Assembly: GCF_034718895.1 (NCBI RefSeq)
Contig: NZ_JAYERP010000001.1
Coordinates: 4,287,001-4,351,000, forward strand
Source of the DNA: Paenibacillus phoenicis
Lineage (GTDB): Bacteria; Bacillota; Bacilli; Paenibacillales; Paenibacillaceae
DNA: 64,000 nt
Reading direction: 5' to 3'
Below are positions 1 through 9,426 of this stretch, piece after piece. Within the stretch, counting starts at the first letter, position 1. Every line of letters starts with the position of its first letter. A program made the translations under genes and the position numbers. The notes under the pieces were generated by a model. The model saw only the letters and a program-made list of their open reading frames with translations, was not told the DNA's origin and did no database searches.

Positions 1-2
1 AT

Positions 3-869
3 CCGGACCTGGGCACGATGCTGGCGAGGCAGCCGGAGATTGACGCGGTTTGCATCTGCACGCCCAGCGGGCTGCACGCGCCGCTGGCGCTTGAGGCGCT
101 CCGGGAGGGCAAGCATCTCGTGCTGGAGAAGCCGGTGACGTTAAGCCTGACGGAGGCGGAGCAGCTGCGGGAAGCTGTTCGCGTGAGCGGCGTCAAGGCG
201 ACGGTCGTTCATCCGAACCGCTATCGGCCGGCGATGCAGGCACTCCGGGCGGCGTTGGCGGAGCACCGGTTCGGTAAGCTGAGCCACGTCAACATGACCC
301 TCCGCTGGAACCGGAGCCAAGCCTATTATGATCAAGCGGCTTGGCGCGGCACGAAGGCGATGGACGGCGGGGTGCTGCTCAATCAGGCGATTCATGGCCT
401 GGACTTGCTCCAGTGGTTGTTTGGTCCGGTTGCGGAGGTCAAATCGTTGACGGCTACGCGGATCAAGCAGATCGAAGCGGAGGATGTCGCCATTGCCGCG
501 ATCCGGCTCGACAGCGGCGCGCTGGGCGTGATCGAAGCTGCGACCACGGTGTACGGGCATAATCTCGAGGAAAGTATCTGGGTGTTCGGCGAGGAAGGAT
601 ATGCCGTGATTGGCGGCAAGACGGCCAACTGGATCCGGCATTGGGTCTGCGCGTCGATGTCGCGGGAAGAGACGGAGGCGCTGATTCGCCGAGTGGACGA
701 GGATCCTTACGGTGAGCCGGGGCACCAGTGCATCATCGCCGATCTGGTCCGGGCCGTTCAGGAGGACCGGGAACCGGAAATTACGCTGGAGGACGGCATT
801 CGCGCCGTCAAGCTGGCACTGGACATGACCGGCGGGGGCAGCGGCGAACCCGCTCATACCCGCGGATAG
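3..869 (+). CDS. Gfo/Idh/MocA-family oxidoreductase, WbpB-like (5' end outside the window)
   Basis: NAD-dependent sugar oxidoreductase; the reading frame is open to the window edge, so the N-terminal Rossmann glycine motif lies upstream and the first ATG at 18 is not the real start. Visible family marks are the EKP motif (KHLVLEKPVT) and the GGVLLNQAIHGLDLLQWL segment with the conserved histidine and aspartate of the active site. It is followed at 17 bases by a UDP-sugar 6-dehydrogenase, then an acetyltransferase and a PLP aminotransferase. In the Pseudomonas Wbp pathway the WbpB enzyme oxidises C3 of UDP-GlcNAcA to give the 3-keto sugar for transamination, and the context makes that the best assignment. 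Family assignment is seen in sequence; the substrate is inferred from neighbours. Confidence 0.88.
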   Translation, partial: PDLGTMLARQPEIDAVCICTPSGLHAPLALEALREGKHLVLEKPVTLSLTEAEQLREAVRVSGVKATVVHPNRYRPAMQALRAALAEHRFGKLSHVNMTLRWNRSQAYYDQAAWRGTKAMDGGVLLNQAIHGLDLLQWLFGPVAEVKSLTATRIKQIEAEDVAIAAIRLDSGALGVIEAATTVYGHNLEESIWVFGEEGYAVIGGKTANWIRHWVCASMSREETEALIRRVDEDPYGEPGHQCIIADLVRAVQEDREPEITLEDGIRAVKLALDMTGGGSGEPAHTRG

Positions 870-885
870 GAAGGATACGGTACAT

Positions 886-2247
886 ATGCATAGTGGAATG
901 CAGAGCCGGTGGGTGCAGAACACGGAGAATCCCGGGGACGGGCAAGCCGAGCTGCTGCGCAAGTTAAAGGACAAAACCGCGGTGATCGGCGTGATCGGAT
1001 TGGGGTATGTCGGTTTGCCGCTGGCCGTTGAAAAAGCGAAGGCCGGCTACAGCGTCATCGGTTTTGACGTACAGAGCCAAAAGATCGAGATGCTAAATCG
1101 CGGCCATAATTACATAGGTGATGTCGTAGACGAGGATTTACGCGAAATGGTGAAGGACGGGCGGCTGAGGGCTACCTCGGATTACGCGTTTTTGCGTGAA
1201 GTGGATGCTGTGGCGATTTGCGTTCCGACCCCGCTTGATATTTATCAGCAGCCGGATACGAGTTATGTCGAGAACTCCACGCGGGAAATCGCCCGGTTTC
1301 TCCACCCGGGGATGCTGGTCGTGTTGGAGAGCACCACGTACCCTGGAACGACAGAGGAGCTGGTGCGGCCGATCCTCGAAGCGACTAGGCTGCGCTGTGG
1401 CATTGATTTTTTCCTGGCGTATTCTCCAGAGCGGGTGGACCCCGGGAACAAGACGTACAATACGAAAAATACTCCCAAGGTGGTCGGCGGCGTCACTGCC
1501 GCTTGCTCGGAGGTGGCCGAGACACTGTATCGCGAGGTGCTGAACGGCGACGTGCACGTTGTATCCAGTCCGGCCGTGGCGGAAATGGAGAAGATTTATG
1601 AAAACACGTTCCGCCATATCAACATCGCCCTGGCGAATGAAATGGCCGTTCTCTGCAGCCGCATGGGGATCAACGTATGGGAAGTGATCGACGCGGCGAA
1701 ATCCAAGCCCTATGGATTTATGGCCTTTTATCCGGGGCCGGGGCTTGGCGGGCATTGCATCCCGGTGGATCCGTTTTATCTGACCTGGAAGGCGCGGGAA
1801 TACGGGTACCATACCCGCTTGATTGAGTTGGCGGGAGAGATCAACAATGCGATGCCGGAATTCGTTGTGCGGCGGATCGGCGACATCTTAAACAACGACC
1901 GCAAGTCGCTGAGCGGCTCAACCGTCTATTTGCTGGGCGTTGCTTACAAGAAGGACATCGACGATTACCGCGAATCACCGGTGCTGAAGATGATCGGGTT
2001 GCTGGAGGAGCGCGGCGCCACCGTATGGACGAGCGATACGCATATTACGGAGTTTAAGTATCAAGGCCTGACTTATACGTGCGAGGAGCTGACCGAACAG
2101 CGGCTGCGAGCAGCGGATATTGCGGTGATCACAACGGATCATTCGGGATTTGACTATGAGCTGATCGGGCGCGCCAGCCGCTGCCTGCTGGATACACGAA
2201 ACGCCATGAAGGATCAGGTCAAGCCGGATCGGTATTACTTGCTGTAA
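886..2247 (+). CDS. UDP-N-acetylglucosamine/mannosamine 6-dehydrogenase (WbpA/WecC type)
   Basis: Cytosolic nucleotide-sugar dehydrogenase that oxidises the C6 alcohol of a UDP-HexNAc to the uronate with two NAD+. The NAD-binding motif GLGYVGLPLA sits near residue 38, the central helix has AEMEKIYENTFRHINIALAN with the conserved lysine, and the catalytic cysteine is in GPGLGGHCIPVDPF. The C-terminal third carries the UDP-binding domain (GVAYKKDIDDYRESP). At 453 residues it is of usual length apart from a short extra N-terminus before the first beta strand. The ATG at 886 has AAGGAT nine bases upstream; ATG 898 is an alternative. As second gene of the wbp-like set it should supply UDP-GlcNAcA to the preceding oxidoreductase. 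Confidence 0.93.
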   Translation: MHSGMQSRWVQNTENPGDGQAELLRKLKDKTAVIGVIGLGYVGLPLAVEKAKAGYSVIGFDVQSQKIEMLNRGHNYIGDVVDEDLREMVKDGRLRATSDYAFLREVDAVAICVPTPLDIYQQPDTSYVENSTREIARFLHPGMLVVLESTTYPGTTEELVRPILEATRLRCGIDFFLAYSPERVDPGNKTYNTKNTPKVVGGVTAACSEVAETLYREVLNGDVHVVSSPAVAEMEKIYENTFRHINIALANEMAVLCSRMGINVWEVIDAAKSKPYGFMAFYPGPGLGGHCIPVDPFYLTWKAREYGYHTRLIELAGEINNAMPEFVVRRIGDILNNDRKSLSGSTVYLLGVAYKKDIDDYRESPVLKMIGLLEERGATVWTSDTHITEFKYQGLTYTCEELTEQRLRAADIAVITTDHSGFDYELIGRASRCLLDTRNAMKDQVKPDRYYLL

Positions 2248-2280
2248 CTCACCCATTAATCTGATGAGGAGCAAATAACC

Positions 2281-2862
2281 ATGGATGCAATGATTCATGA
2301 AACTGCCGTAGTGGATCCGGGAGCGCAAATTGGGGAAGGGACAAGGATCTGGCATTTTACCCACGTGTCGTCCAGTGCGGTGATTGGCGGCCGAAGCAGC
2401 CTGGGGCAAAACGTCTACGTTGCAGACCGCGTCCGCATCGGCAACGGGGTGAAGATCCAAAACAACGTCTCTGTCTATGAGGGCGTCATTTTGGAGGACG
2501 AGGTGTTTTGCGGGCCAAGCATGGTCTTTACGAATGTGCGGACGCCGCGCGCGGCGTTTCCGCGCAATCGCAGCGAGGATTATCTCAAGACGCGGGTCGG
2601 ACGCGGTGCTTCTATCGGGGCGAATGCCACCGTCGTATGCGGGGTTACGATCGGGGAGTGGGCTCTGATCGCGGCGGGGGCCGTCGTCACCCGCGATGTG
2701 CCGCCCTATGCGCTGATTGCGGGAGTGCCTGGCCGGCGTATCGGCTGGGTGTGCCGCTGCGGCAAAACGCTGGGCTTTAGCGGCGGGATTGGACGGTGCG
2801 GCGACTGCGGCCGGGAATACCAGCTGGAGCAGGATGCCGTAGCGATCATAAAGGAAGGGTGA
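2281..2862 (+). CDS. WbpD-like sugar N-acetyltransferase (left-handed beta-helix)
   Basis: Acyltransferase of the hexapeptide-repeat superfamily, 193 residues, close to WbpD in length. Successive I/V-G-x-x-x turns (VVDPGAQIGEGTRIW, VYVADRVRIGNGVKI, SIGANATVVCGVTIG) build the left-handed beta-helix; it should acetylate the 3-amino group of UDP-GlcNAc3NA using acetyl-CoA. The C-terminus carries a CRC...CGDCG pair that could form a small zinc ribbon, a tail seen in many acetyltransferases of this type. ATG 2281 follows GAGGAG with a 10-base gap. It lies between the dehydrogenase and the aminotransferase that would make its substrate. Confidence 0.92.
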   Translation: MDAMIHETAVVDPGAQIGEGTRIWHFTHVSSSAVIGGRSSLGQNVYVADRVRIGNGVKIQNNVSVYEGVILEDEVFCGPSMVFTNVRTPRAAFPRNRSEDYLKTRVGRGASIGANATVVCGVTIGEWALIAAGAVVTRDVPPYALIAGVPGRRIGWVCRCGKTLGFSGGIGRCGDCGREYQLEQDAVAIIKEG

Positions 2863-2868
2863 GCGGGT

Positions 2869-4062
2869 ATGGAACCATTACAAACCGGGCAACAAGCGAG
2901 CGGTGCTGCGGGAAGCCCGAAGGAAGCGGGCAGCATCGCCACAGCTCAAGGAAAGCAAGCAGCCATCCCCTTGCTGGATCTGAAGCGGGAGGTTGCAGAG
3001 CTGAAGCCGCAGCTGATGCAGGCGATCGAAAAAGTGCTGGACAAAGCGGCGTTTATTATGGGCAGCGAGGTCAAGCGGCTGGAACAGGAGCTGGCCGAGT
3101 ACCTGGGGACAAAGCATGCGATCACGCTGAACTCCGGTACGGACGCGCTGGTGATCGCGTTGCTTGCTGCCTGGATCGGCCACGGAGACGAGGTGATTAC
3201 GACTCCGTTTACGTTTTTCGCTACGGCGGAGGCGATCAGTCGCGTAGGGGCAGAGCCGGTATTCGTCGATGTGGATCCGCTGACGTATAACCTGGATCTG
3301 GATAGCCTGGAGGCGGCCATCACGCCGCGCACCAAGGCGATCATCCCTGTGCACCTGTTTGGCCGCCCGCTGGATATGGAACGATTGATGCTGCTGGCTA
3401 GGCGCTGCGGGCTGATCGTCATTGAGGATACGGCTCAGGCGTTTGGCGCTGAGACGGGAGGGCGGAAGGCCGGGACGATTGGAGATATGGGATGCTACTC
3501 CTTCTTCCCATCCAAGAACCTGGGAGCCTACGGGGACGGCGGCCTGCTGGTTACGGACGACCCTGGGTTGGCCGAAGCCGCAGCCATGCTCCGGACGCAC
3601 GGCTCGAAGCGCAAATATTACAACGAGCGGGTGGGCTTTAATTCCCGGCTGGATGAGATCCAGGCGGCGATCCTGCGGGTGAAGCTGCCCTATATTGAGA
3701 CATGGAACGAGGGCCGCCGGCAGGCTGCCGCGCGTTACCGCGAGCTGCTGCAGGACATCCCCGGGCTGGTGCTTCCAGGCGAGGTTCCGTCCGGCGACAA
3801 GCAGGTGTTCCATCAATATACGGTGAGGGTGCTGAACGGACGGCGGGACGCCCTCCAGGCAGGACTGGCTGAAGCCGGAATCAGCAGTTACGTGTATTAC
3901 CCGCTGCCGCTCCATCGGCTTCCTGTCTACGTAGGCCACAACCTGGTCTTTCCGTTGGCGGAGCAGCTGTCGCAAGAGGTGTTGTCGCTGCCGATTTGGC
4001 CGCAAATCAGCGCAGAAGTGCAGGAACACATTGCCGGGCAGGTTCGCAGGCTGATGGGCTAA
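2869..4062 (+). CDS. DegT/DnrJ/EryC1/StrS aminotransferase, WbpE-like
   Basis: PLP-dependent sugar aminotransferase of fold type I, 397 residues. The Schiff-base lysine is in SFFPSKNLGAYGDGG, with the preceding VIEDTAQAFGAE holding the PLP-pyridine aspartate and stacking region and LNSGTDALVIAL binding the cofactor phosphate. The first 30 residues are a Gln/Gly/Ala-rich extension that is not part of the family fold, so a start further inside is possible. In the Wbp scheme it transfers an amino group from glutamate to C3 of the UDP-3-keto-GlcNAcA made by the WbpB/WbpA pair, giving the substrate of the acetyltransferase six bases upstream. Confidence 0.93.
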   Translation: MEPLQTGQQASGAAGSPKEAGSIATAQGKQAAIPLLDLKREVAELKPQLMQAIEKVLDKAAFIMGSEVKRLEQELAEYLGTKHAITLNSGTDALVIALLAAWIGHGDEVITTPFTFFATAEAISRVGAEPVFVDVDPLTYNLDLDSLEAAITPRTKAIIPVHLFGRPLDMERLMLLARRCGLIVIEDTAQAFGAETGGRKAGTIGDMGCYSFFPSKNLGAYGDGGLLVTDDPGLAEAAAMLRTHGSKRKYYNERVGFNSRLDEIQAAILRVKLPYIETWNEGRRQAAARYRELLQDIPGLVLPGEVPSGDKQVFHQYTVRVLNGRRDALQAGLAEAGISSYVYYPLPLHRLPVYVGHNLVFPLAEQLSQEVLSLPIWPQISAEVQEHIAGQVRRLMG

Positions 4063-4083
4063 TTTATTTTTCAAAGGACGATT

Positions 4084-5538
4084 ATGCCAAACATGATAAG
4101 AAAATTTAACTTCCAATTTATCCGCCATCTTAGACAGCTTGGGGAACTGCTGCGGCTCCAAAACGTGCCCGCCCTGCTGTGGAAACTCAAGAACGACGGG
4201 TTCCTGAAGAACGTAGCCGTGCTGGCCAGCGGAACGGTTGTCAGCCAGGTGATCGTGATGGCGACGCTGCCGGTGTTGACGCGCCTTTACTCGCCAACTG
4301 AATACGGGACGTACTCGATGTACCTGTCGATTATCGGGATCTTGCTGATGGTGATTTCGTTCTCCTACGAAAATGCCATTACGCTGCCGGAAGACGACCG
4401 TACCGCCTCCAACGTGCTCAGTCTGTCCCTGCGCATCTGTATCGGGGTCAGCATTGCCAGCGGCATCGGGATTCATATCCTGGAGGAACCGCTGTCGGCT
4501 TGGCTGCACGAATCTTATTTGACGCACTATTATCTGTTCTTTATCGTCAGCTTGTTCGGAGCCGGGTTCTATCAAATCCTGAACTACTGGTCGATCCGCA
4601 AAAAATACTTTAAGCAGCTGGCGCGAACGAAATATACGCAAAGCCTGAGCCAAGTATCCTCGCAGATTGGTTTGAGCTTGTTCCACCTCGGGCCGTTAGG
4701 GCTGATCATTGGGGATATCATCGGCCGATTTGGCGGATTGCTGCCGCAGTGGAAGCTCTGGCGCCGAGATGTCAAAAGCCAGGCCATCACCTCGGATTGG
4801 GCTGACTTGAAGGAGAGCGCCTACCGATACCGGCGGTTTCCGTTCCTGTCGATGGCCGCCGGGCTGCTGAACAGCGTTGTCCTCTACGTACCTACCATCC
4901 TGCTCGCTTCGTTCTACGGCCCGCAGGTGGCCGGCTGGTTCGCGCTTTGCCAGCGGATTCTCGGCTCACCGATGACGCTGATCATGACCTCCGTTCGCAA
5001 CGTGTACTTGGCGGAATCCGCCGACTCCATGATCAACCATCCCCACAAACTGTATCCCTTATTCCGCAAAACGGTACGCAACGTCTTTCTGTTCGGCGCC
5101 TTGGTTATTTTTATCATCGTTGGGGTAGGTCCCTACCTATTCTCGTTCCTGTTTGGCGAAGAGTGGGCCCGGTCAGGCAGCTTTATCCGCATTCTCTCGA
5201 TGATGTACTTAAGTCAGTTTGTCGCCAATTCCGTTGGATCCACGATCGACGTGATGGAACGGCAGGATCTGCATTTGTACCGGGAGATCATTCGGACGGT
5301 GCTCATTTTGGGCTCTTTGTATTTCGCCTGGCATACGCACCAGTCGGCCGAAATGGCCATCGGGCTGTTCAGCGCTGCATCTACGTTGGGGTACGCGCTG
5401 CATCTGGGGCTGTCGTGGCATTCGGTGCGGAAGTACCGGGGGGCAGAGGACAAGGCGGAGGATACGCTAGAAACCGTTGAAATCATTGCAGCCGAAGCTG
5501 CTGCGGACAGATCACTACTGGGCAAGGAGCGAGGTTAA
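4084..5538 (+). CDS. Wzx-type polysaccharide flippase (MOP superfamily)
   Basis: Integral membrane protein of 484 residues with about twelve hydrophobic segments in the pattern of oligosaccharide flippases. A cytosolic N-terminal stretch of some 45 residues precedes a first segment (NVAVLASGTVVSQVIVMATLP) and a typical TRLYSPTEYGTYSMYLS loop. It should turn the undecaprenyl-diphosphate-linked repeat unit to the outer face of the membrane, ready for the polymerase encoded at 8143. Start ATG 4084 has AAAGGACG just upstream. It is placed between the sugar-nucleotide enzymes and the glycosyltransferases, as expected in Wzx/Wzy loci. Confidence 0.9.
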   Translation: MPNMIRKFNFQFIRHLRQLGELLRLQNVPALLWKLKNDGFLKNVAVLASGTVVSQVIVMATLPVLTRLYSPTEYGTYSMYLSIIGILLMVISFSYENAITLPEDDRTASNVLSLSLRICIGVSIASGIGIHILEEPLSAWLHESYLTHYYLFFIVSLFGAGFYQILNYWSIRKKYFKQLARTKYTQSLSQVSSQIGLSLFHLGPLGLIIGDIIGRFGGLLPQWKLWRRDVKSQAITSDWADLKESAYRYRRFPFLSMAAGLLNSVVLYVPTILLASFYGPQVAGWFALCQRILGSPMTLIMTSVRNVYLAESADSMINHPHKLYPLFRKTVRNVFLFGALVIFIIVGVGPYLFSFLFGEEWARSGSFIRILSMMYLSQFVANSVGSTIDVMERQDLHLYREIIRTVLILGSLYFAWHTHQSAEMAIGLFSAASTLGYALHLGLSWHSVRKYRGAEDKAEDTLETVEIIAAEAAADRSLLGKERG

Positions 5539-5542
5539 CGGG

Positions 5543-6997
5543 ATGCTGACGATTTATTCGCCTCCAGCAAGGGCGGCCGAGAGAGAATACATCTACCGCG
5601 TGATTTTGGGCGAGTTCCTTGGTCTGGACTATACCATCATTTACCGGGACGGAGAGCATGTTGAATTGACCTGGGCATCGGGAACGGCTGCAGAACGAGA
5701 GGGGGAGGCAGCCTCTAGCAGACTCCTCCGCATGCCGGACGTGCTTCTGAAGACGCCCGACCGGATATGGCTGACCTCCGCTTCCTTGCCGAAGCTGCCG
5801 CTGGATCGGTTCAAGAAACCAACAAGAGGAACGGGGGAAGAACTGCTGCCGGTTATCTATGGCAAAAAAGGACGGACAGGCGCTTACATCGAGCCGTTAA
5901 ACGAAGAGGGCGAGGAAGGCTGCTATCTTGGCGTGGATGTGTTCGGCAGCTGTTTGTTTATGCTGACGAGGTATGAAGAGATTGCGGTCCAGGAGCGAGA
6001 CGGGCACGGCCGGTTTCCGGGATACCGTTCTCTCGCCTGGCGCGAGTCCTTCCTGCATCGCCCGATCGTCAATGAATACGTGGAGCTGTTGTGGGAACTG
6101 CTGCACGGGCTGTGGCCGGAGCTGGCCCGCAGGAAGCGAGAGGCGGCGATTTACCTGAGTCATGACGTGGATTATCCGTTCTACGTTTACGGCCGCAGCC
6201 GACTGCGGATGATCCGCGAAGTGATGATGGACGCTGTTCGCCGCCGGGATCTTGATTCGGCCCGTAAGAAAGCCGGGGTGCTTCTTCGATCCCGACGAGC
6301 ACTGGACCAGGATCCGTTCAACACGTTTGGCTGGTTGATGGAGCTAAGCGAACAAGCCGGGCTGCGCAGCGCCTTTTATTTCATCACCGAGGAGCATCAA
6401 GACAAATCCGGGATTGACGGCAACTATTCCATCGACGACCCGGCGATCCAGCAGCTTCTGCAGGAAATCCATGCCCGGGGGCATGAGATCGGGCTGCATC
6501 CGGGGTACTATACGTTTTTGAATCCCGCACGGACCCGCAGACAATTTGAGAAGCTGCGGGAAATTGCTGAAGCTGGTGGCATTCATCAGGTAGCTTGGGG
6601 CGGGCGCCAGCACTATTTGCGCTGGCAGGCGCCGGACACATGGCAATTCTGGGAGGATGCCGGACTGGACTATGACGGCACGCTTGGATATGCGGACCAG
6701 GCGGGCTTCCGCTGCGGGGTTTGTTATGAATTTCCGGTGTTTAATCTAAAGACCCGGCGGGAGCTGGCATTGCGTGAGCGTCCACTCATCGTGATGGACC
6801 AAACCATCCTGCACCCAGAGTATATGGGGCTCACCCTCGAACAAGCCTATGAAACGATCCGCTGGCTATACCTGGAATGCCGGAAGTACAATGGCGACTT
6901 CACGCTGCTGTGGCACAACAGCCAGCTCGTGAAATCGTCGGATCGCTGGCTTTACCGCAAGGTGGTACTGGAGCTGCTCGGGTCAACGCAGCCGTAA
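5543..6997 (+). CDS. polysaccharide-deacetylase-like protein
   Basis: Protein of 484 residues with a divergent N-terminal domain (about 1-200) and a NodB-type (beta/alpha) barrel in the second half. Metal and catalytic features are LSHDVDYPF near residue 206 and GHEIGLHPG near residue 315 (an HxxxH-like pair), followed by TLGYADQAGFRCGVCYEFP. There is no signal peptide, so it may act inside the cell or at the membrane face. The start is ATG 5543 with AAGGAGCGAGG upstream; earlier in-frame codons lie inside the flippase gene. Deacetylases of this divergent family occur in surface polysaccharide loci, but the substrate is not known. Confidence 0.8.
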   Translation: MLTIYSPPARAAEREYIYRVILGEFLGLDYTIIYRDGEHVELTWASGTAAEREGEAASSRLLRMPDVLLKTPDRIWLTSASLPKLPLDRFKKPTRGTGEELLPVIYGKKGRTGAYIEPLNEEGEEGCYLGVDVFGSCLFMLTRYEEIAVQERDGHGRFPGYRSLAWRESFLHRPIVNEYVELLWELLHGLWPELARRKREAAIYLSHDVDYPFYVYGRSRLRMIREVMMDAVRRRDLDSARKKAGVLLRSRRALDQDPFNTFGWLMELSEQAGLRSAFYFITEEHQDKSGIDGNYSIDDPAIQQLLQEIHARGHEIGLHPGYYTFLNPARTRRQFEKLREIAEAGGIHQVAWGGRQHYLRWQAPDTWQFWEDAGLDYDGTLGYADQAGFRCGVCYEFPVFNLKTRRELALRERPLIVMDQTILHPEYMGLTLEQAYETIRWLYLECRKYNGDFTLLWHNSQLVKSSDRWLYRKVVLELLGSTQP

Positions 6998-7009
6998 GGG
7001 GGAGAATGC

Positions 7010-8140
7010 GTGAGAATCGCCTATTTGATTCATTGGAACGAAGGGCCGGAGAGCGGCGTATTCAAAAAAATCATCAGCCAAGCACGAACCTGGCAAGCGC
7101 TAGGCCATGAAACGGCGCTGTTTCTGTTCAGCCGGGATACGGCCGCGGCTTGGACGGAAGCGGAAAGCTGCGGGCTGCCTGTCTTTCGCGTAACGTATCG
7201 CGGCAGGTTGGGCCGGGCCCCCCGATTTAAAGCGTTAACTGCCCGAGTGCGCGCCTGGAAGCCGGACGTCATCTACCACCGCTATGATTTGTATTATCCC
7301 TCCTTGCCTCGGCTGCTCCGGGATCACCCGTCCGTGCTGGAGATTAACACGGATGATCTTGCGGAGCTGGAGTTGGAAAGCGGCGGGCTTGGGCTCCGCC
7401 GCATGTATCACTTGCTGACGCGCCGCTTCGTCTTGAGAGCCGCCGGAGGATTTGTGTTCGTCAGCGGGGAGTTGGCTGAAACAGCGAGCTTCCGGCGGTA
7501 CGTGAAGAACGATTATGTGGTGATCGGCAACGGTATCCCGTTGGATCAGTTTGGAGCAACCGCTGTGGAGGATGCGGCGAATCACTCGGACTCTGATCCA
7601 GTGCGGTTTGTGTTTATCAGTTCGCCGGGCCAAGCCTGGCAGGGCTTGGACGAGATCGCCCGGCTGGCCGCCGTTAAGTCGGACTGGCAGTTTGACATCA
7701 TCGGTCCGGAGCGCGGCGAGCTGGAGGAGGCTGGCCTGCAGGTGCCGGTGAACATGGCGTTTCACGGCCAGTTGACACGTGATCGTTATCAGCCGCTGCT
7801 CGATCAGGCCGATATCGCCATCGGAACGCTGGCGCTGTATCGCAAAGGCATGAAGGAAGCCTCGCCGCTGAAGGTCCGCGAATATTTGGCCAACGGCCTG
7901 CCGGTGATCGCGGCCTACCGGGAGACGGATTTTCCGGAGCCGGTCCCCATCTTTCTCCAACTGCCGGGCGAGCCGGCGAACATGATCCGCCATCTCTCTG
8001 AGATTGAACGCTTTGTCCGCGAATGGCGGGGGCGGCGGGTGGAACGGGAGCAGGTGCGTCACTTGGACGTCGCCTTTAAAGAGGCGGCGCGGGTGGCTTA
8101 TATGCGGCGGATTGCTGGGCGGCAGGAAGGAGGGGGCTGA
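7010..8140 (+). CDS. family 4 glycosyltransferase
   Basis: GT-B fold glycosyltransferase of 376 residues. The N-terminal acceptor domain starts RIAYLIHWNEGPESG with the glycine-containing loop, and the donor domain contains FVFISSPGQAWQGLDEI and ASPLKVREYLANGLPVIA, the E-x7-E-like region that binds the nucleotide sugar. It starts with GTG at 7010, preceded by AAGGGGGAG. It should add one sugar of the repeat unit on the inner membrane face; donor and linkage cannot be read from sequence. The gene is two bases from the polymerase gene that follows. Confidence 0.86.
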   Translation: MRIAYLIHWNEGPESGVFKKIISQARTWQALGHETALFLFSRDTAAAWTEAESCGLPVFRVTYRGRLGRAPRFKALTARVRAWKPDVIYHRYDLYYPSLPRLLRDHPSVLEINTDDLAELELESGGLGLRRMYHLLTRRFVLRAAGGFVFVSGELAETASFRRYVKNDYVVIGNGIPLDQFGATAVEDAANHSDSDPVRFVFISSPGQAWQGLDEIARLAAVKSDWQFDIIGPERGELEEAGLQVPVNMAFHGQLTRDRYQPLLDQADIAIGTLALYRKGMKEASPLKVREYLANGLPVIAAYRETDFPEPVPIFLQLPGEPANMIRHLSEIERFVREWRGRRVEREQVRHLDVAFKEAARVAYMRRIAGRQEGGG

Positions 8141-8142
8141 GG

Positions 8143-9426
8143 ATGGTCGAGACCAGTCTGATATGGATCGGATTGCTGGTTGCGGCCGTCATATTTTTTA
8201 ACCTTCAGTGCCTATTGTCATTAATAATGAAAGTGGACGCCGCCTACCTGTTTGCGTTTTGCATCTATTTCGATTTCTTTGCCTACTTCTACAAGCTGGC
8301 CGTTCCCGGGGAATCGTTAATCCTGTTAGTTGGAGCGCCGCTGCTGCCGGTGGGTGCCGCTCTGCTGCTTAAACCGTCAATTGTCCTGGAGACGCTGCGG
8401 GATCAAGGGATTTGGCTTTGGGCGATTTTTCTCGGCTATGCCCTCATCTCGCTGACCTGGGCTCCGGCTGAATCCAACGGATTCATGAAGGAAATTATTC
8501 TGTTGGCGCATGGCGTTGTTCCGGCGCTGTATATCTATCTCGTCTATCGAAAATACGGCCGGTTTTCCTGGAGCATCGTCGCCTGGGCCGGCTTGGCTTA
8601 CGCGGTGTTGCATCTGCTGCTAGGCGAGTACAACGAAGAATATCCCGGACGGTTAACGCTTCCTGGCGGAAATCCGATCTTTAACGCCCGGACATCGCTG
8701 ATTACGGCAACGGTATGCCTTTGGGCGCCGCGGATTCCGCTGCCGCTCAGGCTTCTGTCGCTGGGCGTCGCGCTGGCTTCGGCGCTGGCCACGCAGTCTC
8801 GGGGGCCGCTGGCGGCTTTTCTGCTCGCCAACGCGCTGTATTTGGGCGTATGGTTCATCCGTCAATTCCGGGTGCGGAAGCTAAGGAAACTGTCGCGTTT
8901 CACTGTGCCGCTGCTGTTTCTGGCGATCGTAGCGGGTGGAGTCGCATCGGCTTATGCGGAGCAATTGGAGGATTGGGTGGAAAACAGCCGGTTTATGGTC
9001 CTGTTCGACCGAAATCAGCTGCAGGGCGACGATAACTATATCGGCCGGTTGGACTTGCAGACAAGGGCCTTGGAGAAGCTGGAGTCCACTCCGTTTCTCG
9101 GGGCCGGGCTAGGCAGCGTCACGCCTCCCTTAGCCCGGGATTTTCCGCATAATCTGGTGCTGGAAATCGCAGCTGAAGGGGGATTTGTGGGGTTAACATT
9201 ATGGACATTCGCCCTGCTGTTCTCTTTAGGGGCGGCTTGCCAACGTGCGCCGGTGCTGGCCATCCTGCTGGTTCAGTCGGTGGGTTACTCCCTGCTCAGC
9301 GGGGACTTTGGTTACAACTACGAATACGTGGTGATGGCCGTGACAGGATTGGCGCTGCTGCCGGTCAAGCAACGGGAAGGAGTGGGGATCCAACGTGAAG
9401 CTCTTATTTGTGATCACCGGATTTGA
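8143..9426 (+). CDS. O-antigen polymerase/ligase-family membrane protein (Wzy-like)
   Basis: Multi-spanning membrane protein of 427 residues with around ten hydrophobic segments and one long extracytoplasmic loop (about 285-345) containing RLDLQTRALEKLESTPFLGAGLGSV and a DFPHNLVLEIAAEGG stretch. The H-N-L motif after a large loop is characteristic of the Wzy_C/O-antigen ligase superfamily. It probably polymerises repeat units exported by the Wzx protein. Its 3' end overlaps the next glycosyltransferase by 32 bases, which suggests translational coupling. Polymerase and ligase cannot be told apart by sequence, but the presence of Wzx favours polymerase. Confidence 0.82.
   Translation: MVETSLIWIGLLVAAVIFFNLQCLLSLIMKVDAAYLFAFCIYFDFFAYFYKLAVPGESLILLVGAPLLPVGAALLLKPSIVLETLRDQGIWLWAIFLGYALISLTWAPAESNGFMKEIILLAHGVVPALYIYLVYRKYGRFSWSIVAWAGLAYAVLHLLLGEYNEEYPGRLTLPGGNPIFNARTSLITATVCLWAPRIPLPLRLLSLGVALASALATQSRGPLAAFLLANALYLGVWFIRQFRVRKLRKLSRFTVPLLFLAIVAGGVASAYAEQLEDWVENSRFMVLFDRNQLQGDDNYIGRLDLQTRALEKLESTPFLGAGLGSVTPPLARDFPHNLVLEIAAEGGFVGLTLWTFALLFSLGAACQRAPVLAILLVQSVGYSLLSGDFGYNYEYVVMAVTGLALLPVKQREGVGIQREALICDHRI

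Noticed and set aside
2878-4686. 602-codon open frame on the minus strand across the aminotransferase and flippase genes
   Set aside because: It is antisense to two well-supported genes, has no ribosome site, and its product is rich in Arg, His and Gln without a recognisable domain; a result of GC-rich third positions.
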